Origin: Bin87 sp965221295
GTDB taxonomy: Bacteria > Chloroflexota > Dehalococcoidia > Lucifugimonadales > UBA3495
Assembly: GCA_965221295.1 (NCBI GenBank)
Contig: OZ244879.1
Coordinates: 1,240,001-1,304,000 of the forward strand
Reading direction: 5' to 3'
Length of the DNA stretch: 64,000 nucleotides
The notes beneath the pieces are model-generated. The model did not search any database. It was not told the DNA's origin and worked only from the letters and a program-made list of their open reading frames with translations. Shown piece after piece: positions 7,507 through 16,107 of the stretch; the stretch's first letter is position 1; every line of letters begins with the position of its first letter. Position numbers and translations under genes: made by a program.

Positions 7507-9795
7507 CTACCCGCCGTTCCAGTCGGCCTCGAGGACGCTGCCGGGGGTGATGGGTAGCGCCGTCATGCGCTTGCCGGTGGCCTGCTCCACCGCGTTGGCG
7601 ATGGCGGCCAGCGGCGGCACGATGGGCACCTCGCCCACGCCGCGCACTCCGTAGGGATGCCCGGGGTTGGCGACCTCCACGATCACGGTGTCGATCATGG
7701 GCAGGTCCAGTGACGTGGGCATCCGGTAGTCCAGGAAGCTGGAGTTCATCATCTGGCCGTTGTCGCCGAAGTAATATTCCTCGTTGAGCGCCCAGCCGAT
7801 GCCCTGCACGGCGCCGCCCTGAATCTGACCCTCCACGTAGCTGGGGTGCACCGCCTTGCCGGCGTCTTGGATGGCCGTGTAGCGCAGGATTGCGGTCTTG
7901 CCCGTATCGGGGTCAACCTCCACGTCTACCACGTGCACGCCGAAGGAGTTGCCCTCGCCGGTGGGGTCCAGGCTGGCGGTGCCGGTGATGCCGCCGCCGG
8001 TGGTGTAGAGCTGGCGGGCCAGATCCTTGAAGGTGAAGCTCAATTCCTCTGACTTGTGGCGGATGACGCCGGAGTCGTACTCGACCTCTTCGACCGGAAC
8101 GTCCCATATTGACGCGGCTCGCTCCAACATCTGGGTCTTCACGTCCTCGGCGGCCAGGATGGCGGCCCAGCCGGTGGCGAAGGTGGTGCGGCTGCCGCCG
8201 GTGACCATGGTGTAACCAATGGAGTCGGTGTCCACCACCTGGGGTTTGATGTCCTCGTAGGCGATGCCGAGGGTCTCTGCGGCCTGCTGCGCGATGGACG
8301 CCCGCGAGCCGCCGATGTCCACCGAGCCCTCGATCAGGTTCACGGTGCCGTCGGGGTTGACCGTCATGTTGACGCTGGAGTGAAAGCCGCGGTTCATCCA
8401 GAAGCCGGCGGCCACGCCGCGACCTCGGTTGGGGCCTTCCAACGGCGCTCGGTAATGATCATGGTTGCGCGCCGCTTCCAAGCATTCCACCAGGCCGATC
8501 TTTTGGAACACCGGCCCTTCCACCTTGCGGGAACCTTCCTTGACGGCGTTGTTCAGGCGGAATTCCACTGGATCCAGACCCAGCTTCTGGCAGAGTTCGT
8601 CCACCACCTGCTCCACTCCGAAGGCCGCTTGCGGGGAACCGGGAGCGCGGTAGGCGGCGGTCTTGGGCTTGTTCACCACCACGTCGTATCCTTCGACCGC
8701 GGCGTTTTCCAGTTCGTAGCAGGCGAAGGCGCAGGTGGCGCCCTGCATAACCGGCGAGCCCGGGTAGGCGCCGGCCTCGAATGCCAGTTCGATCTCGGCG
8801 GCGGTGATCTTGCCGGCGCTGTTGGGTTCTATCTTGGCGCCCATCTTGACGCGCATCCAGCTGCCCGGCGCCGGCCCACTGCCCTCGAAGACTTCGGCGC
8901 GGCTCATCAGGACCTTCACGGGAGCGCCTGCTTTACGGGACAGCAGCGCCGCCACTGGTTCCAGGTAGAACGATACCTTGCCGCCGAATCCACCGCCGAT
9001 CTCCATGGGCGTGATCCGAACGGTTGACACGTCAACGCGCAGCGCTTCGGCGGTCAGGGATCGCACCACGAAGGTGCCCTGGGTGCTGCACCAAATGTTG
9101 ATTTGGCCGTCGGCGCGCCAGTGGGCGGTGGCGTTGTGGGGCTCGATGTAGCCCTGATGCACCGAGGCCGTGGTGAACTCGCGTTCCACGATGGCGTCGG
9201 CCTGCGCGAAGCCGGCTGCGGTGTCGCCCTTCTTGAACTTCATGTAGGACGCCACGTTGCTGGGCTTCTCGGAAATCTCGCCCATGGCCGACGTATGGAT
9301 CAGACCGTCGTGCAGCAGCGGCGCGTTGTCGCGCATGGCGTCCCGAACGTCGATCACCGGCTCCAGCGGCTCGTAGTCCACATTGATCAGCGCCAACGCG
9401 GCCTCGGCGACGTGGGCGTTGTCCGCGGCGACGGCGGCGATGGCATGGCCTCGATACAACGCCTTGTCGCTGGCCAGGAAGTTGTCGCTCAGGAACTTGA
9501 ACCGGTTGTAGTCGTTGCCCAATTCCTCGCGGCTCAAGGAGGCGAAGGGTAGATCGGCGGCGGTCACCACGGCCCGGACGCCGGGGAGGGCCTCCGCCGT
9601 GGCAGTGTCAATGGACCGGATGCGCGCGTGGGCGTGAGGACTGCGCAACACTCGGCCATGCAGTAGGCCGGTAAGGTTCAGATCGGCGCCATACTGCGCT
9701 CGGCCGGTTACCTTGTCTACACCGTCGGGGCGCACCGGCCGCTGGCCGACGACTTTGTACTCAACTTCCGACAGTACTTGGTTGGCTGTGGTCAA
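7507..9795 (-). CDS. Xanthine dehydrogenase/CO dehydrogenase-type molybdopterin-binding subunit
   Basis: This 762-residue protein has the N-terminal domain of the family (DKVTGRAQYGADLNLTGLL, HAHARIRSIDT) followed by the molybdopterin-binding region. Visible motifs are GGGFGGK near residues 266-272, AAYRAPGSPQAAFGVEQV, and near residue 718 VRGVGEVPIVPP, whose Glu corresponds to the catalytic base of xanthine dehydrogenases. Such subunits hydroxylate aldehydes, purines or aromatic substrates and normally work with a 2Fe-2S subunit and an FAD subunit. Neither partner gene is adjacent: upstream lie 700 noncoding bases and a tRNA, downstream an unrelated gene. Partners may be elsewhere, or the subunit may be a single-gene type. 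The substrate is unknown. Confidence 0.93.
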   Translation of the reverse strand: MTTANQVLSEVEYKVVGQRPVRPDGVDKVTGRAQYGADLNLTGLLHGRVLRSPHAHARIRSIDTATAEALPGVRAVVTAADLPFASLSREELGNDYNRFKFLSDNFLASDKALYRGHAIAAVAADNAHVAEAALALINVDYEPLEPVIDVRDAMRDNAPLLHDGLIHTSAMGEISEKPSNVASYMKFKKGDTAAGFAQADAIVEREFTTASVHQGYIEPHNATAHWRADGQINIWCSTQGTFVVRSLTAEALRVDVSTVRITPMEIGGGFGGKVSFYLEPVAALLSRKAGAPVKVLMSRAEVFEGSGPAPGSWMRVKMGAKIEPNSAGKITAAEIELAFEAGAYPGSPVMQGATCAFACYELENAAVEGYDVVVNKPKTAAYRAPGSPQAAFGVEQVVDELCQKLGLDPVEFRLNNAVKEGSRKVEGPVFQKIGLVECLEAARNHDHYRAPLEGPNRGRGVAAGFWMNRGFHSSVNMTVNPDGTVNLIEGSVDIGGSRASIAQQAAETLGIAYEDIKPQVVDTDSIGYTMVTGGSRTTFATGWAAILAAEDVKTQMLERAASIWDVPVEEVEYDSGVIRHKSEELSFTFKDLARQLYTTGGGITGTASLDPTGEGNSFGVHVVDVEVDPDTGKTAILRYTAIQDAGKAVHPSYVEGQIQGGAVQGIGWALNEEYYFGDNGQMMNSSFLDYRMPTSLDLPMIDTVIVEVANPGHPYGVRGVGEVPIVPPLAAIANAVEQATGKRMTALPITPGSVLEADWNGG

Positions 9796-10503
9796 TTCGA
9801 TTCACCTCGTGGCGATTATTCGTTGGTGGGGATTATAGTGCTTTTGGAGCGCCACCGCGAGGCGAGAAAGCTAAACCCCGATGCCGATGGCATACCTCAA
9901 AAGACGGTTGTCGCCAAATTGGCCGAGTTAGCGCGGGCGATTGGATGGACGGATGACGCATCTGCATCGGAGCGGTTGCCCCGAAAGACCAGCGGGAGAA
10001 TGCAGATGCGCACGGGGGCGCTGACCGTCGTTGGAACCTTCGCGGTCGACTGAACTGTTTCAATAGGGAGTAGTCTGGGCCCGCTGGCAGTAGCGCCGTG
10101 GCCGTTGCCGATTTGCGCGAAGCTGGCATGGCTAGGTACGTGGACGCTGTCAACGTGCCGATGCTGGTTTTGATCCAGCTCGAAGTGATTGCGCCAAGAA
10201 TTAGCGGTTGCGGGTACAGCCCGGGATGATGGCAGCGGCATAGTGGTTGTAACGCCTGCTGGCGCGCACCTGGCCGAAGTCCGTACACAACCGCCCTTGA
10301 TCTAGCCGAACGATCCGACGGCGGCTCCACTGTGGGTCCAGCTGACGCGAGCAGGCATGGAGGTTGGGAATAGCATGTTCATTGCCTGCGGAAGTCGCTC
10401 TGTACATTGAATATGAACTGGGTTCCGGAGCGTGTTGAGAATGCCTGATGTTTGGACGCATTGAAAACCGCGCGTCCCCTCTGCTAAAATCGAAAGCCAG
10501 CAC
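9796..10503. other. 708 bases with no supported gene
   Basis: This lies between the molybdenum hydroxylase start and the tRNA-Gln gene. Overlapping frames up to 165 codons exist on the minus strand, but their products are Arg/Ser/Pro-rich and resemble nothing, and none has a good ribosome site. It probably contains the hydroxylase promoter near 9,800-9,840 and the tRNA promoter near 10,460. Confidence 0.5.
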
Positions 10504-10577
10504 TGGGGATTAGTCTAGTGGTAAGACGCCTGACTCTGGATCAGGTATCACAGGTTCGAATCCTGTATCCCCAGCCA
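10504..10577 (+). tRNA. trnQ: tRNA-Gln (anticodon CUG)
   Basis: A full cloverleaf can be drawn: acceptor TGGGGAT at 10504-10510 pairs with ATCCCCA at 10567-10573, the D arm holds AGTCTAGTGGTAAGAC, the anticodon arm CCTGA-CTCTGGA-TCAGG places CTG at positions 34-36, and the T arm is CAGGT-TCGAATC-CTGTA-like. The discriminator is G10574 and CCA is encoded at 10575-10577. The weak U1-A72 pair is characteristic of tRNA-Gln. The 3' half overlaps, on the other strand, the last codons of the recombinase remnant, which marks it as the likely attachment site of an integrated element. Confidence 0.93.
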
Positions 10578-12010
10578 TCGTGTACGGTATCCAGAACTCC
10601 CTCTTCTATCCCCAACGCCTCAGATTCCCGCCTCCCCAGGGGACTATCTTCGGGCATGGGCATTGAGTAGCGGATAGTCGCCTGCCCCGGTTCCACCGCG
10701 ATTTCCTTGACGAAAGACTGGATGAAGGCGCGGGTCCCTGTGATCTCGCTGGTTCGCAGGAACTCCCCCATCTCCTCGGCGTAGGCGGCGATCCTGGCGT
10801 CGTTCAGGCGGGGCGGACGGCCGGCGAGGGCAGTCCTAGCCTCCTCAGCGGCGGCTTCCAACCGGTCCTGGCGGTCCTGATGCACCAGGATGCGGGGCAG
10901 GATTTCCTCAATCGTCAGGTCGGTGGTCTCGACAACGTGCCAAAGGCGGTCCACTCGCCGGCGGACCTCCAGCAGCTCCTCCTCCACAGCCTCGAGGGTT
11001 TCCCTTCGCTCCAGCAATGCCCCGTCCAGTTCCTCGTTGACGTACTGCACCAGGGTCTTCATGTTTTTCTCGGTCAGGACATTGAACCTGATCTGCTCGA
11101 TGATGGCGCTCTCGAACTGTTTGGCGCTCAGCCTCGGAGTGTCGCAGGATCCCTTGCCGCGCTTCAGAAGGGAGGCGCATACATAGTAGGCGTATTGCCC
11201 ACTCTTGGCTTCCTGTCCAACCAGGGCCTTGCCACACTCGGCGCACCTGGCGATGCCGCTCAGTAGGTAGGGGCTGGACACCCTCTTCGGGTGCTGCTTG
11301 TCAGGGGCCTTGTCATGCAGCAGCTTGGCAACTCGTTCGAACTCCTCCCGTGAGACGATGGCAGGGAAGGCGTCATCGACACGGACGGGAGGGAGCTTGT
11401 CCTTGGCGTTAACGCCCCAGACAAGAGCGCCAGTGTACACCTCGTTGGTCAGAATCCTGTGGATGGTGGTATTGAGCCATTTGGAACCGCGGGGGCTGGC
11501 GATTCCCTCCTGGTTCAGAGTTTTGGCGATGCTCAGGGTGCTCTTGCCCTGGCCAGCCATGACGAAGATTCTGCTGACTATCGAATCGGCCGGCGAATCG
11601 AGCTCCAGCTTGGGCCGCTTCTTGGGGCCGTCGGCAACGAAGACCCGCTTGTAGCCGTAGGGTGCGTGGGGAGTCACCCAGAAACCGCGGGGCGCGGCCT
11701 CCCTTGTACCCCTCATCACCTCTTGTGCAAGATTATCCGGTATCCAATCAACCCCAAAACCTGAGGTATTCCTGGGTGGCCGGGTTTGGAAGCGGACTAA
11801 CGTAGCCCAGCGATCTGGCGCGACCAGCGCGGTCAAGCGAAAACGCCCCTCAGGCAGCCTGCAGTTGGGCGATGGAGGGTCGTAACGCGGCCCAAAAACA
11901 AAGTCAAACTGCCCTGGCTCTGGGAGGGCTGGCTCCTGAAACGCCAAAAACCCGCACCATCCCGCTTCAGTGCCCTGCCAATATGGTAATATGACGAATA
12001 CTGGAGCCAA
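10541..12010 (-). pseudogene. Large serine recombinase lacking its catalytic domain
   Basis: From about 11,734 down to 10,541 the frame encodes the typical C-terminal two-thirds of a large serine recombinase: NLAQEVMRGTREAAPRGFWV, then APYGYKRV (recombinase domain), SPRGSKWLNTTIHRILTNEV, a zinc ribbon (CAECGK with later Cys pair), a coiled coil (EAVEEELLEVRRRVDRLW) and a C-terminal tail. The first 92 residues, read from a TTG at 12010, are unrelated to the resolvase fold, and the N-terminal domain with the nucleophilic serine is absent in all frames. The enzyme therefore cannot recombine DNA by itself. The breakpoint is near 11,735. The last residues, GWGYRIRTCDT, are antisense to the tRNA-Gln gene. 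It is probably the relic integrase of the island to its right. Confidence 0.85.
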
Positions 12011-12122
12011 TCTTGCTGTCCGGACGATTGTTCGTGTCTTGGATTGGTGCTTACGATGGCTTTGGGGCGGTCTGGATCCAAGATGGTCACCGCATTATCA
12101 TAGCTGACCCCAGGAGCTGGCA

Positions 12123-14927
12123 ATGACTCCTGAAGAGCAGGCCAGAGTCAACATTGACGAGATGTTGGAACAGGCAGGCTGGGCGGTGCAGGATCGCGCC
12201 GACCTGAACCTGTACGCCGGGGACGGCGTGGCTGTGCGCGAATTCCCCCTGAAGCCCGGCCATGGAACCGCCGATTACCTGCTGTACGTCAAGGGCAAGG
12301 CGGCTGGCGTGGTGGAAGCCAAACCCAAAGGAGTCACCCTAGCCGGTGTGGAATTGCAGTCCGCGAAATACGGCGCTGGACTGCCCGACGATCTCCCTGC
12401 CCATCGCCGGCCGCTGCCGTTCCTTTACGAAAGCACTGGCGAGGAGACCCAGTTCACCAACAGGTTGGACCCGGAACCGCGCAGCCGACGGGTGTTTTCG
12501 TTCCACACTCCGCAATCCCTTGCGGACTGGCTCGACGTTTCCGACACGAAGCCTGCCGCCGCCCAGAGCGTCGCAGAAAATCGCGCCGACTACCCAGAGC
12601 CTTCCAACTTTCGCAAGAGGCTACAGACCCTACCACCCCTGGACGCTTCTGGCCTATGGCCGGTCCAGGAACGTGCCATCAGGAATCTGGAAGAGTCTCT
12701 GGCCGCGGGCCGGCCGCGAGCGTTGGTGCAGATGGCCACCGGCAGTGGCAAGACTTTTATGGCCTGCAACCTAGTGTATCGGTTGATCAAGCACGCCGGG
12801 GCCCGGCGCGTCTTGTTCCTGGTAGACCGTGGCAACCTGGGCCGGCAGACCCTGCGGGAGTTCCAGGGATTTACGACCCCTGAGGAGCGGCGCAAGTTCA
12901 CCGAACTGTACAACGTCCAGCTACTTCAATCGGGCAGCGTTGATCCGGTTAGCCGAGTCTGCATCTCCACCATTCAGCGAGTTTACTCCATACTAAAGGG
13001 GGAGGAACTGGACCCTGCATCGGAGGAGATGTCCGGTTTCGACGCTGCGGAAATTCAACGAGACCCACCGCCGGTCGTGTACAACTCAAACTTCCCCATA
13101 GAGACCTTTGACGTCATCATCACCGACGAGTGCCATCGCTCCATCTACAACCTGTGGCGTCAGGTTCTGGAGTACTTCGATGCGTTCCTCATCGGTTTGA
13201 CCGCCACGCCATCCAAGCAGACCTTCGGGTTCTTCCAGCAGAACCTGGTCATGGAGTACAGCCACCCCGAGGCGGTGGCCGATGGCGTGAACGTGGACTT
13301 TGACACCTACCGCATCAACACCAAGATCACCGAGCAGGGTTCGACGGTGGAGGCCGGATACCACGTTGACCGCCGGGACCGGCAGACCCGTCAGGTACGC
13401 TGGGAACAGTTGGAAGACGACCTGACCTACACCTCCAACCAACTGGATCGGGACGTGGTGGCCGAAGACCAGATACGCACCGTCCTCAGTACTTTTCGAG
13501 ACAAGCTGTTCACGGAGATTTTCCCCGGTCGCTCCGAAGTTCCCAAGACCATCATCTTCGCCAAGGATGACAGCCACGCCGACGACATCGTGCGCATGGC
13601 CCGCGAGGTGTTCGACAAGGGGAACGACTTCTGCCAGAAGATCACCTACCGGACCACCGGCGCCAAGCCGGAGGACCTGTTGACCGCGTTCCGCAACAGC
13701 TACAGCCCCCGCATTGTAGTTACGGTGGATATGATCGCCACGGGCACCGACATCAAGCCGGTGGAGGTGGTGTTCTTCATGCGCAACGTGCGCAGCCGCA
13801 GTTTCTTCGAGCAGATGAAGGGCCGGGGCGTCCGCACCATCTCCCCCACCGAATTCAGGGCCGTTACGTCGGACGCTGAGTCCAAAGAGCGGTTCGTAAT
13901 CGTCGATGCCGTTGGCCTGAGCGAGTCTGAACTGTCCGATTCCTACTCCCTGGAACGAAAGCCAACGGTCTCTTTCGACCGTATGATGGAGCTGGTGGCA
14001 ATGGGCGCCCGGTCGCCGGAGGATTTATCGTCTTTGGCCAGCCGCTTAGCCAGGTTGAACCGCAGGTTGTCCCCATCGGAACAGGCATTGGTAACCACGG
14101 CAGCCCGCGGCGTACCGCTCCAGGAGCTCATAGCTGACCTGGTAAAGGCCACCGACCCGGACGCGGCGCTGGAGGCCGCGCAACAGGCGACAGGGCAGGA
14201 TGACCCGCCTGAGGCGGCGGTTGCGGAGGCCCAGCGCCAGTTGTTGGAGGACGCTGCCAAGCCCTTCGCATCGAATCCTGAACTGCGGCAAACGCTCATC
14301 GACCTGCGCCGTTCCTACGACCAGACGATAGATACGGTGAGCGCCGACAGCATGATTGAAGCTGGATTCTCCACCGAACGTGCCCAGGAGACGGCGAACT
14401 CCTTCCGCGATTTCATCGAAGCCAACCGGGATGAAATCACGGCCCTTCAGGTTCTGTATGAGCGTCCCTACCGCCAGCGGCTGAGCTACGTTGACATCAG
14501 GGCATTGGCTGACGCTCTGGCCGCTCCGCCCCGTTCCTGGACGACCGAACGCCTCTGGGAGGCCTACCGGCAACTGGACGGGACGAAGGTGCGCGGTTCG
14601 AGCCAGCGAACCCTGGCCGACATCGTGGCCGTGGTGCGTTACGCCATCGGCGACGCCGAGGAACTTGCGCCTTTCGCTCAGGGTGTGGAAGAACGCTTCC
14701 AAGGTTGGCTGGCCATGCAGGAGACTGCTGGCCGCGCCTTCACGCCGGAGCAAGTTCGGTGGTTGGAGGACATCCGAGACCACATCGCAGGCAGCGTCAG
14801 CATATCCATGGCCGACTTCCAGTACGCCCCCTTCAACCAGCAGGGCGGGTTGGGCAAGGCTTACCAGGTCTTCGGCGATGACCTTCCTGATTTGTTGGCA
14901 GAAATGAACCTGGCTCTGGTAGGATAG
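12123..14927 (+). CDS. hsdR: Type I restriction enzyme HsdR subunit (EcoEI-type)
   Basis: The 934-residue protein has the order expected of a type I R subunit. A PD-(D/E)XK nuclease lies at the N-terminus (HGTADYLLYVKGKAAGVVEAKP in outline, with Asp51, Glu65 and Lys67). A superfamily 2 translocase follows: Walker A MATGSGKT near 204-211, DECH at about 335, LTATPSKQTFG, then a C-terminal helicase lobe with MIATGTDIKPVEVVFFMR and MKGRGVRT. An EcoEI_R_C-type tail ends the protein. It translocates and cleaves unmethylated DNA in complex with HsdM and HsdS. AGGAG lies six bases before the ATG. Its promoter region is shared with the recombinase relic. hsdS and hsdM follow 1.2 kb later, separated by toxin-antitoxin genes. 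Confidence 0.95.
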   Translation: MTPEEQARVNIDEMLEQAGWAVQDRADLNLYAGDGVAVREFPLKPGHGTADYLLYVKGKAAGVVEAKPKGVTLAGVELQSAKYGAGLPDDLPAHRRPLPFLYESTGEETQFTNRLDPEPRSRRVFSFHTPQSLADWLDVSDTKPAAAQSVAENRADYPEPSNFRKRLQTLPPLDASGLWPVQERAIRNLEESLAAGRPRALVQMATGSGKTFMACNLVYRLIKHAGARRVLFLVDRGNLGRQTLREFQGFTTPEERRKFTELYNVQLLQSGSVDPVSRVCISTIQRVYSILKGEELDPASEEMSGFDAAEIQRDPPPVVYNSNFPIETFDVIITDECHRSIYNLWRQVLEYFDAFLIGLTATPSKQTFGFFQQNLVMEYSHPEAVADGVNVDFDTYRINTKITEQGSTVEAGYHVDRRDRQTRQVRWEQLEDDLTYTSNQLDRDVVAEDQIRTVLSTFRDKLFTEIFPGRSEVPKTIIFAKDDSHADDIVRMAREVFDKGNDFCQKITYRTTGAKPEDLLTAFRNSYSPRIVVTVDMIATGTDIKPVEVVFFMRNVRSRSFFEQMKGRGVRTISPTEFRAVTSDAESKERFVIVDAVGLSESELSDSYSLERKPTVSFDRMMELVAMGARSPEDLSSLASRLARLNRRLSPSEQALVTTAARGVPLQELIADLVKATDPDAALEAAQQATGQDDPPEAAVAEAQRQLLEDAAKPFASNPELRQTLIDLRRSYDQTIDTVSADSMIEAGFSTERAQETANSFRDFIEANRDEITALQVLYERPYRQRLSYVDIRALADALAAPPRSWTTERLWEAYRQLDGTKVRGSSQRTLADIVAVVRYAIGDAEELAPFAQGVEERFQGWLAMQETAGRAFTPEQVRWLEDIRDHIAGSVSISMADFQYAPFNQQGGLGKAYQVFGDDLPDLLAEMNLALVG

Positions 14928-14973
14928 AGGAGGCGAGGCTGCATCCCAAGCGGAGCCGGAGGAGAAAGTTACC

Positions 14974-15186
14974 ATGTCTGACGCCGAGATCGTATTCCAG
15001 GTGTGCGAGTCTCCGGAAGGTGGCTATGAGGCCCATGCTGTGGGGTACGGCATATTCACGCAGGGCGATAGCTGGGATGAACTTGAATTCATGTTGCGCG
15101 ACGCAGTGTTGTGCCACTTTGACGAGGGCGAAGCGCCCAAGGCGATTCGCGTCCATCTCGTCCAAAATGAGGTTATACCCGTGTGA
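14974..15186 (+). CDS. HicB-like antitoxin partner
   Basis: A 70-residue protein with a strong ribosome site (GGAGGAGA ten bases before the ATG). The sequence EIVFQVCESPEGGYEAHAVGYGIFTQGDSWDELEFMLRDAV has the beta-strand plus helix pattern of the HicB N-terminal fold; such short forms are often misnamed 2-oxoisovalerate dehydrogenase in databases. It lacks the C-terminal DNA-binding helix of longer HicB antitoxins. Its stop overlaps the possible GTG start of the HicA gene, so the two form a toxin-antitoxin pair in antitoxin-first order. It sits 46 bases after hsdR and may be cotranscribed with it. Confidence 0.75.
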   Translation: MSDAEIVFQVCESPEGGYEAHAVGYGIFTQGDSWDELEFMLRDAVLCHFDEGEAPKAIRVHLVQNEVIPV

Positions 15187-15188
15187 GG

Positions 15189-15434
15189 ATGCCGCGAAAT
15201 TTATCAGGCATGGAACTCGCCGCCCTATTACGGCGACGCTATGGCTACGAAATCAGCCGCCAGAGAGGTAGCCACATGAGGCTGACCAGCGCTTACATGG
15301 GCAACGAACATCGCGTGTCCGTGCCTCGGCACAATCCCCTGAAGCTAGACACACTGGACGAAATAGTTGGCCACATTGCTGAGTACTTGGAGATTGGCAA
15401 GGATGAAGTGATGCTTGACCTATTCGGGCGCTGA
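15189..15434 (+). CDS. hicA: HicA-family toxin (mRNA interferase)
   Basis: An 81-residue protein from ATG 15189; a GTG at 15183 overlapping the preceding stop is the alternative. The fold is double-stranded-RNA-binding-like, and the signature GYEISRQRGSHMRLTS contains the His that is catalytic in HicA toxins, followed by the HRVSVPRHNPLKLDTLDEI strand-helix. HicA cleaves mRNA and halts translation unless bound by its antitoxin, here the preceding HicB-like protein. The module lies inside the type I restriction-modification operon, where it may stabilise the locus against loss; that role is inference. Confidence 0.82.
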   Translation: MPRNLSGMELAALLRRRYGYEISRQRGSHMRLTSAYMGNEHRVSVPRHNPLKLDTLDEIVGHIAEYLEIGKDEVMLDLFGR

Positions 15435-15492
15435 GGGACAGTAGCAAGGGGTAGAACAAATCAACCGGTCATAGCATGGAGGAAAGAGAGCC

Positions 15493-15596
15493 ATGACCGC
15501 CGTGCCAGAATTACAAAAGGCCATTCTGGGACTGACCGACAGACATGGTACAGTATCCTGCAGCAGGCGGGGCTGGTTAGGAGGGATTTCCGATGA
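15493..15596 (+). pseudogene. Deletion scar: start of an antitoxin-like gene fused to a HicA tail
   Basis: The first 17 or so codons from ATG 15493 (MTAVPELQKAILGLT) duplicate the start of the gene at 15865 (MTTVPELQKAIPGLT), then the similarity stops. From about 15,534, in another frame, the DNA reads TDRQTWYSILQQAGLVRRDF and stop, which resembles the C-terminus of HicA toxins, and that stop overlaps the ATG of the HicB gene at 15593. A deletion seems to have joined the two genes and removed most of the toxin. The HicA part rests on about 20 residues. Confidence 0.5.
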
Positions 15597-15817
15597 GATA
15601 CGTCGCGATCATTGGCAAGACCGGCAACGGGTTTTCGGCCCATCTGCCCGACTTGCCGGGATGCGTGGCCGCCGCAGATACCTTCGAGGAAACCGCGAGC
15701 CTGATCCAAGAAGCGGCCAACTACCACGTCGAACTGATGGCTGAGGGTGGAGAGCCCATCCCCCAACCAGCATTTGAGGCTGTGGACATTGAGATTCCCG
15801 AACCGGCCCGCCCGTGA
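15593..15817 (+). CDS. hicB: HicB-family antitoxin (orphan)
   Basis: A 74-residue protein with the HicB N-terminal fold: MRYVAIIGKTGNGFSAHLPDLPGCVAAADTFEE in outline, including the conserved PDLPGC turn, followed by a helix (SLIQEAANYHVELMAEGGE) and a short acidic end. An AGGAGG lies eight bases before the ATG. Full-length HicB binds and inhibits HicA; this one has no intact HicA directly before it, only a 20-residue remnant whose stop overlaps this start. It may have become an anti-toxin acting on the HicA encoded 160 bases upstream, or may be decaying. Confidence 0.85.
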   Translation: MRYVAIIGKTGNGFSAHLPDLPGCVAAADTFEETASLIQEAANYHVELMAEGGEPIPQPAFEAVDIEIPEPARP

Positions 15818-15864
15818 ACAGGACACATGCCCAACGCACTCTCCCCGATGATGGAAGTAAAGCC

Positions 15865-16080
15865 ATGACCACCGTGCCGGAATTGCAGAAAGCTATCCCG
15901 GGACTGACTGCGGGGGAATTCGCTGAACTGAGTCGGTGGCTGGTGGAACAGGATTGGGTATGCTGGGAGCAGGAGTTCGACGAGGACGTGAAGGGTGGCA
16001 AACTGGACGCTCTGGCGGCCGAAGCCTTGGCTGCCAAGGCCGACGGCCAGCTTACGGACCTATTCCCTACGAATCTGTGA
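15865..16080 (+). CDS. Small antitoxin-like protein (addiction-module type)
   Basis: From ATG 15865 (GGAAG-type ribosome site) the product is 71 residues: an N-terminal helical segment TTVPELQKAIPGLTAGEFAE, then LSRWLVEQDWVCWEQEFDED and a Lys/Ala-rich end GGKLDALAAEALAAKADGQL. Proteins of this pattern commonly precede ParE/RelE toxins as antitoxins. No toxin follows here; hsdS begins 28 bases downstream. A 17-codon partial copy of its start lies at 15493. Confidence 0.6.
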   Translation: MTTVPELQKAIPGLTAGEFAELSRWLVEQDWVCWEQEFDEDVKGGKLDALAAEALAAKADGQLTDLFPTNL

Positions 16081-16107
16081 GCGCTATTGGCCAGTAGGGG
16101 CGGGCTT

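Noticed and set aside
9778..10503. Overlapping frames of 91-165 codons before the tRNA
   Set aside because: No ribosome sites, no recognisable motifs, strongly biased Arg/Ser/Pro/Ala composition, and several frames overlap each other.
15493..15744. 83-codon frame continuing past the duplicated antitoxin-like start
   Set aside because: After about 17 codons it runs out of frame over the HicB gene and becomes Arg-rich nonsense; it is annotated only as a scar.
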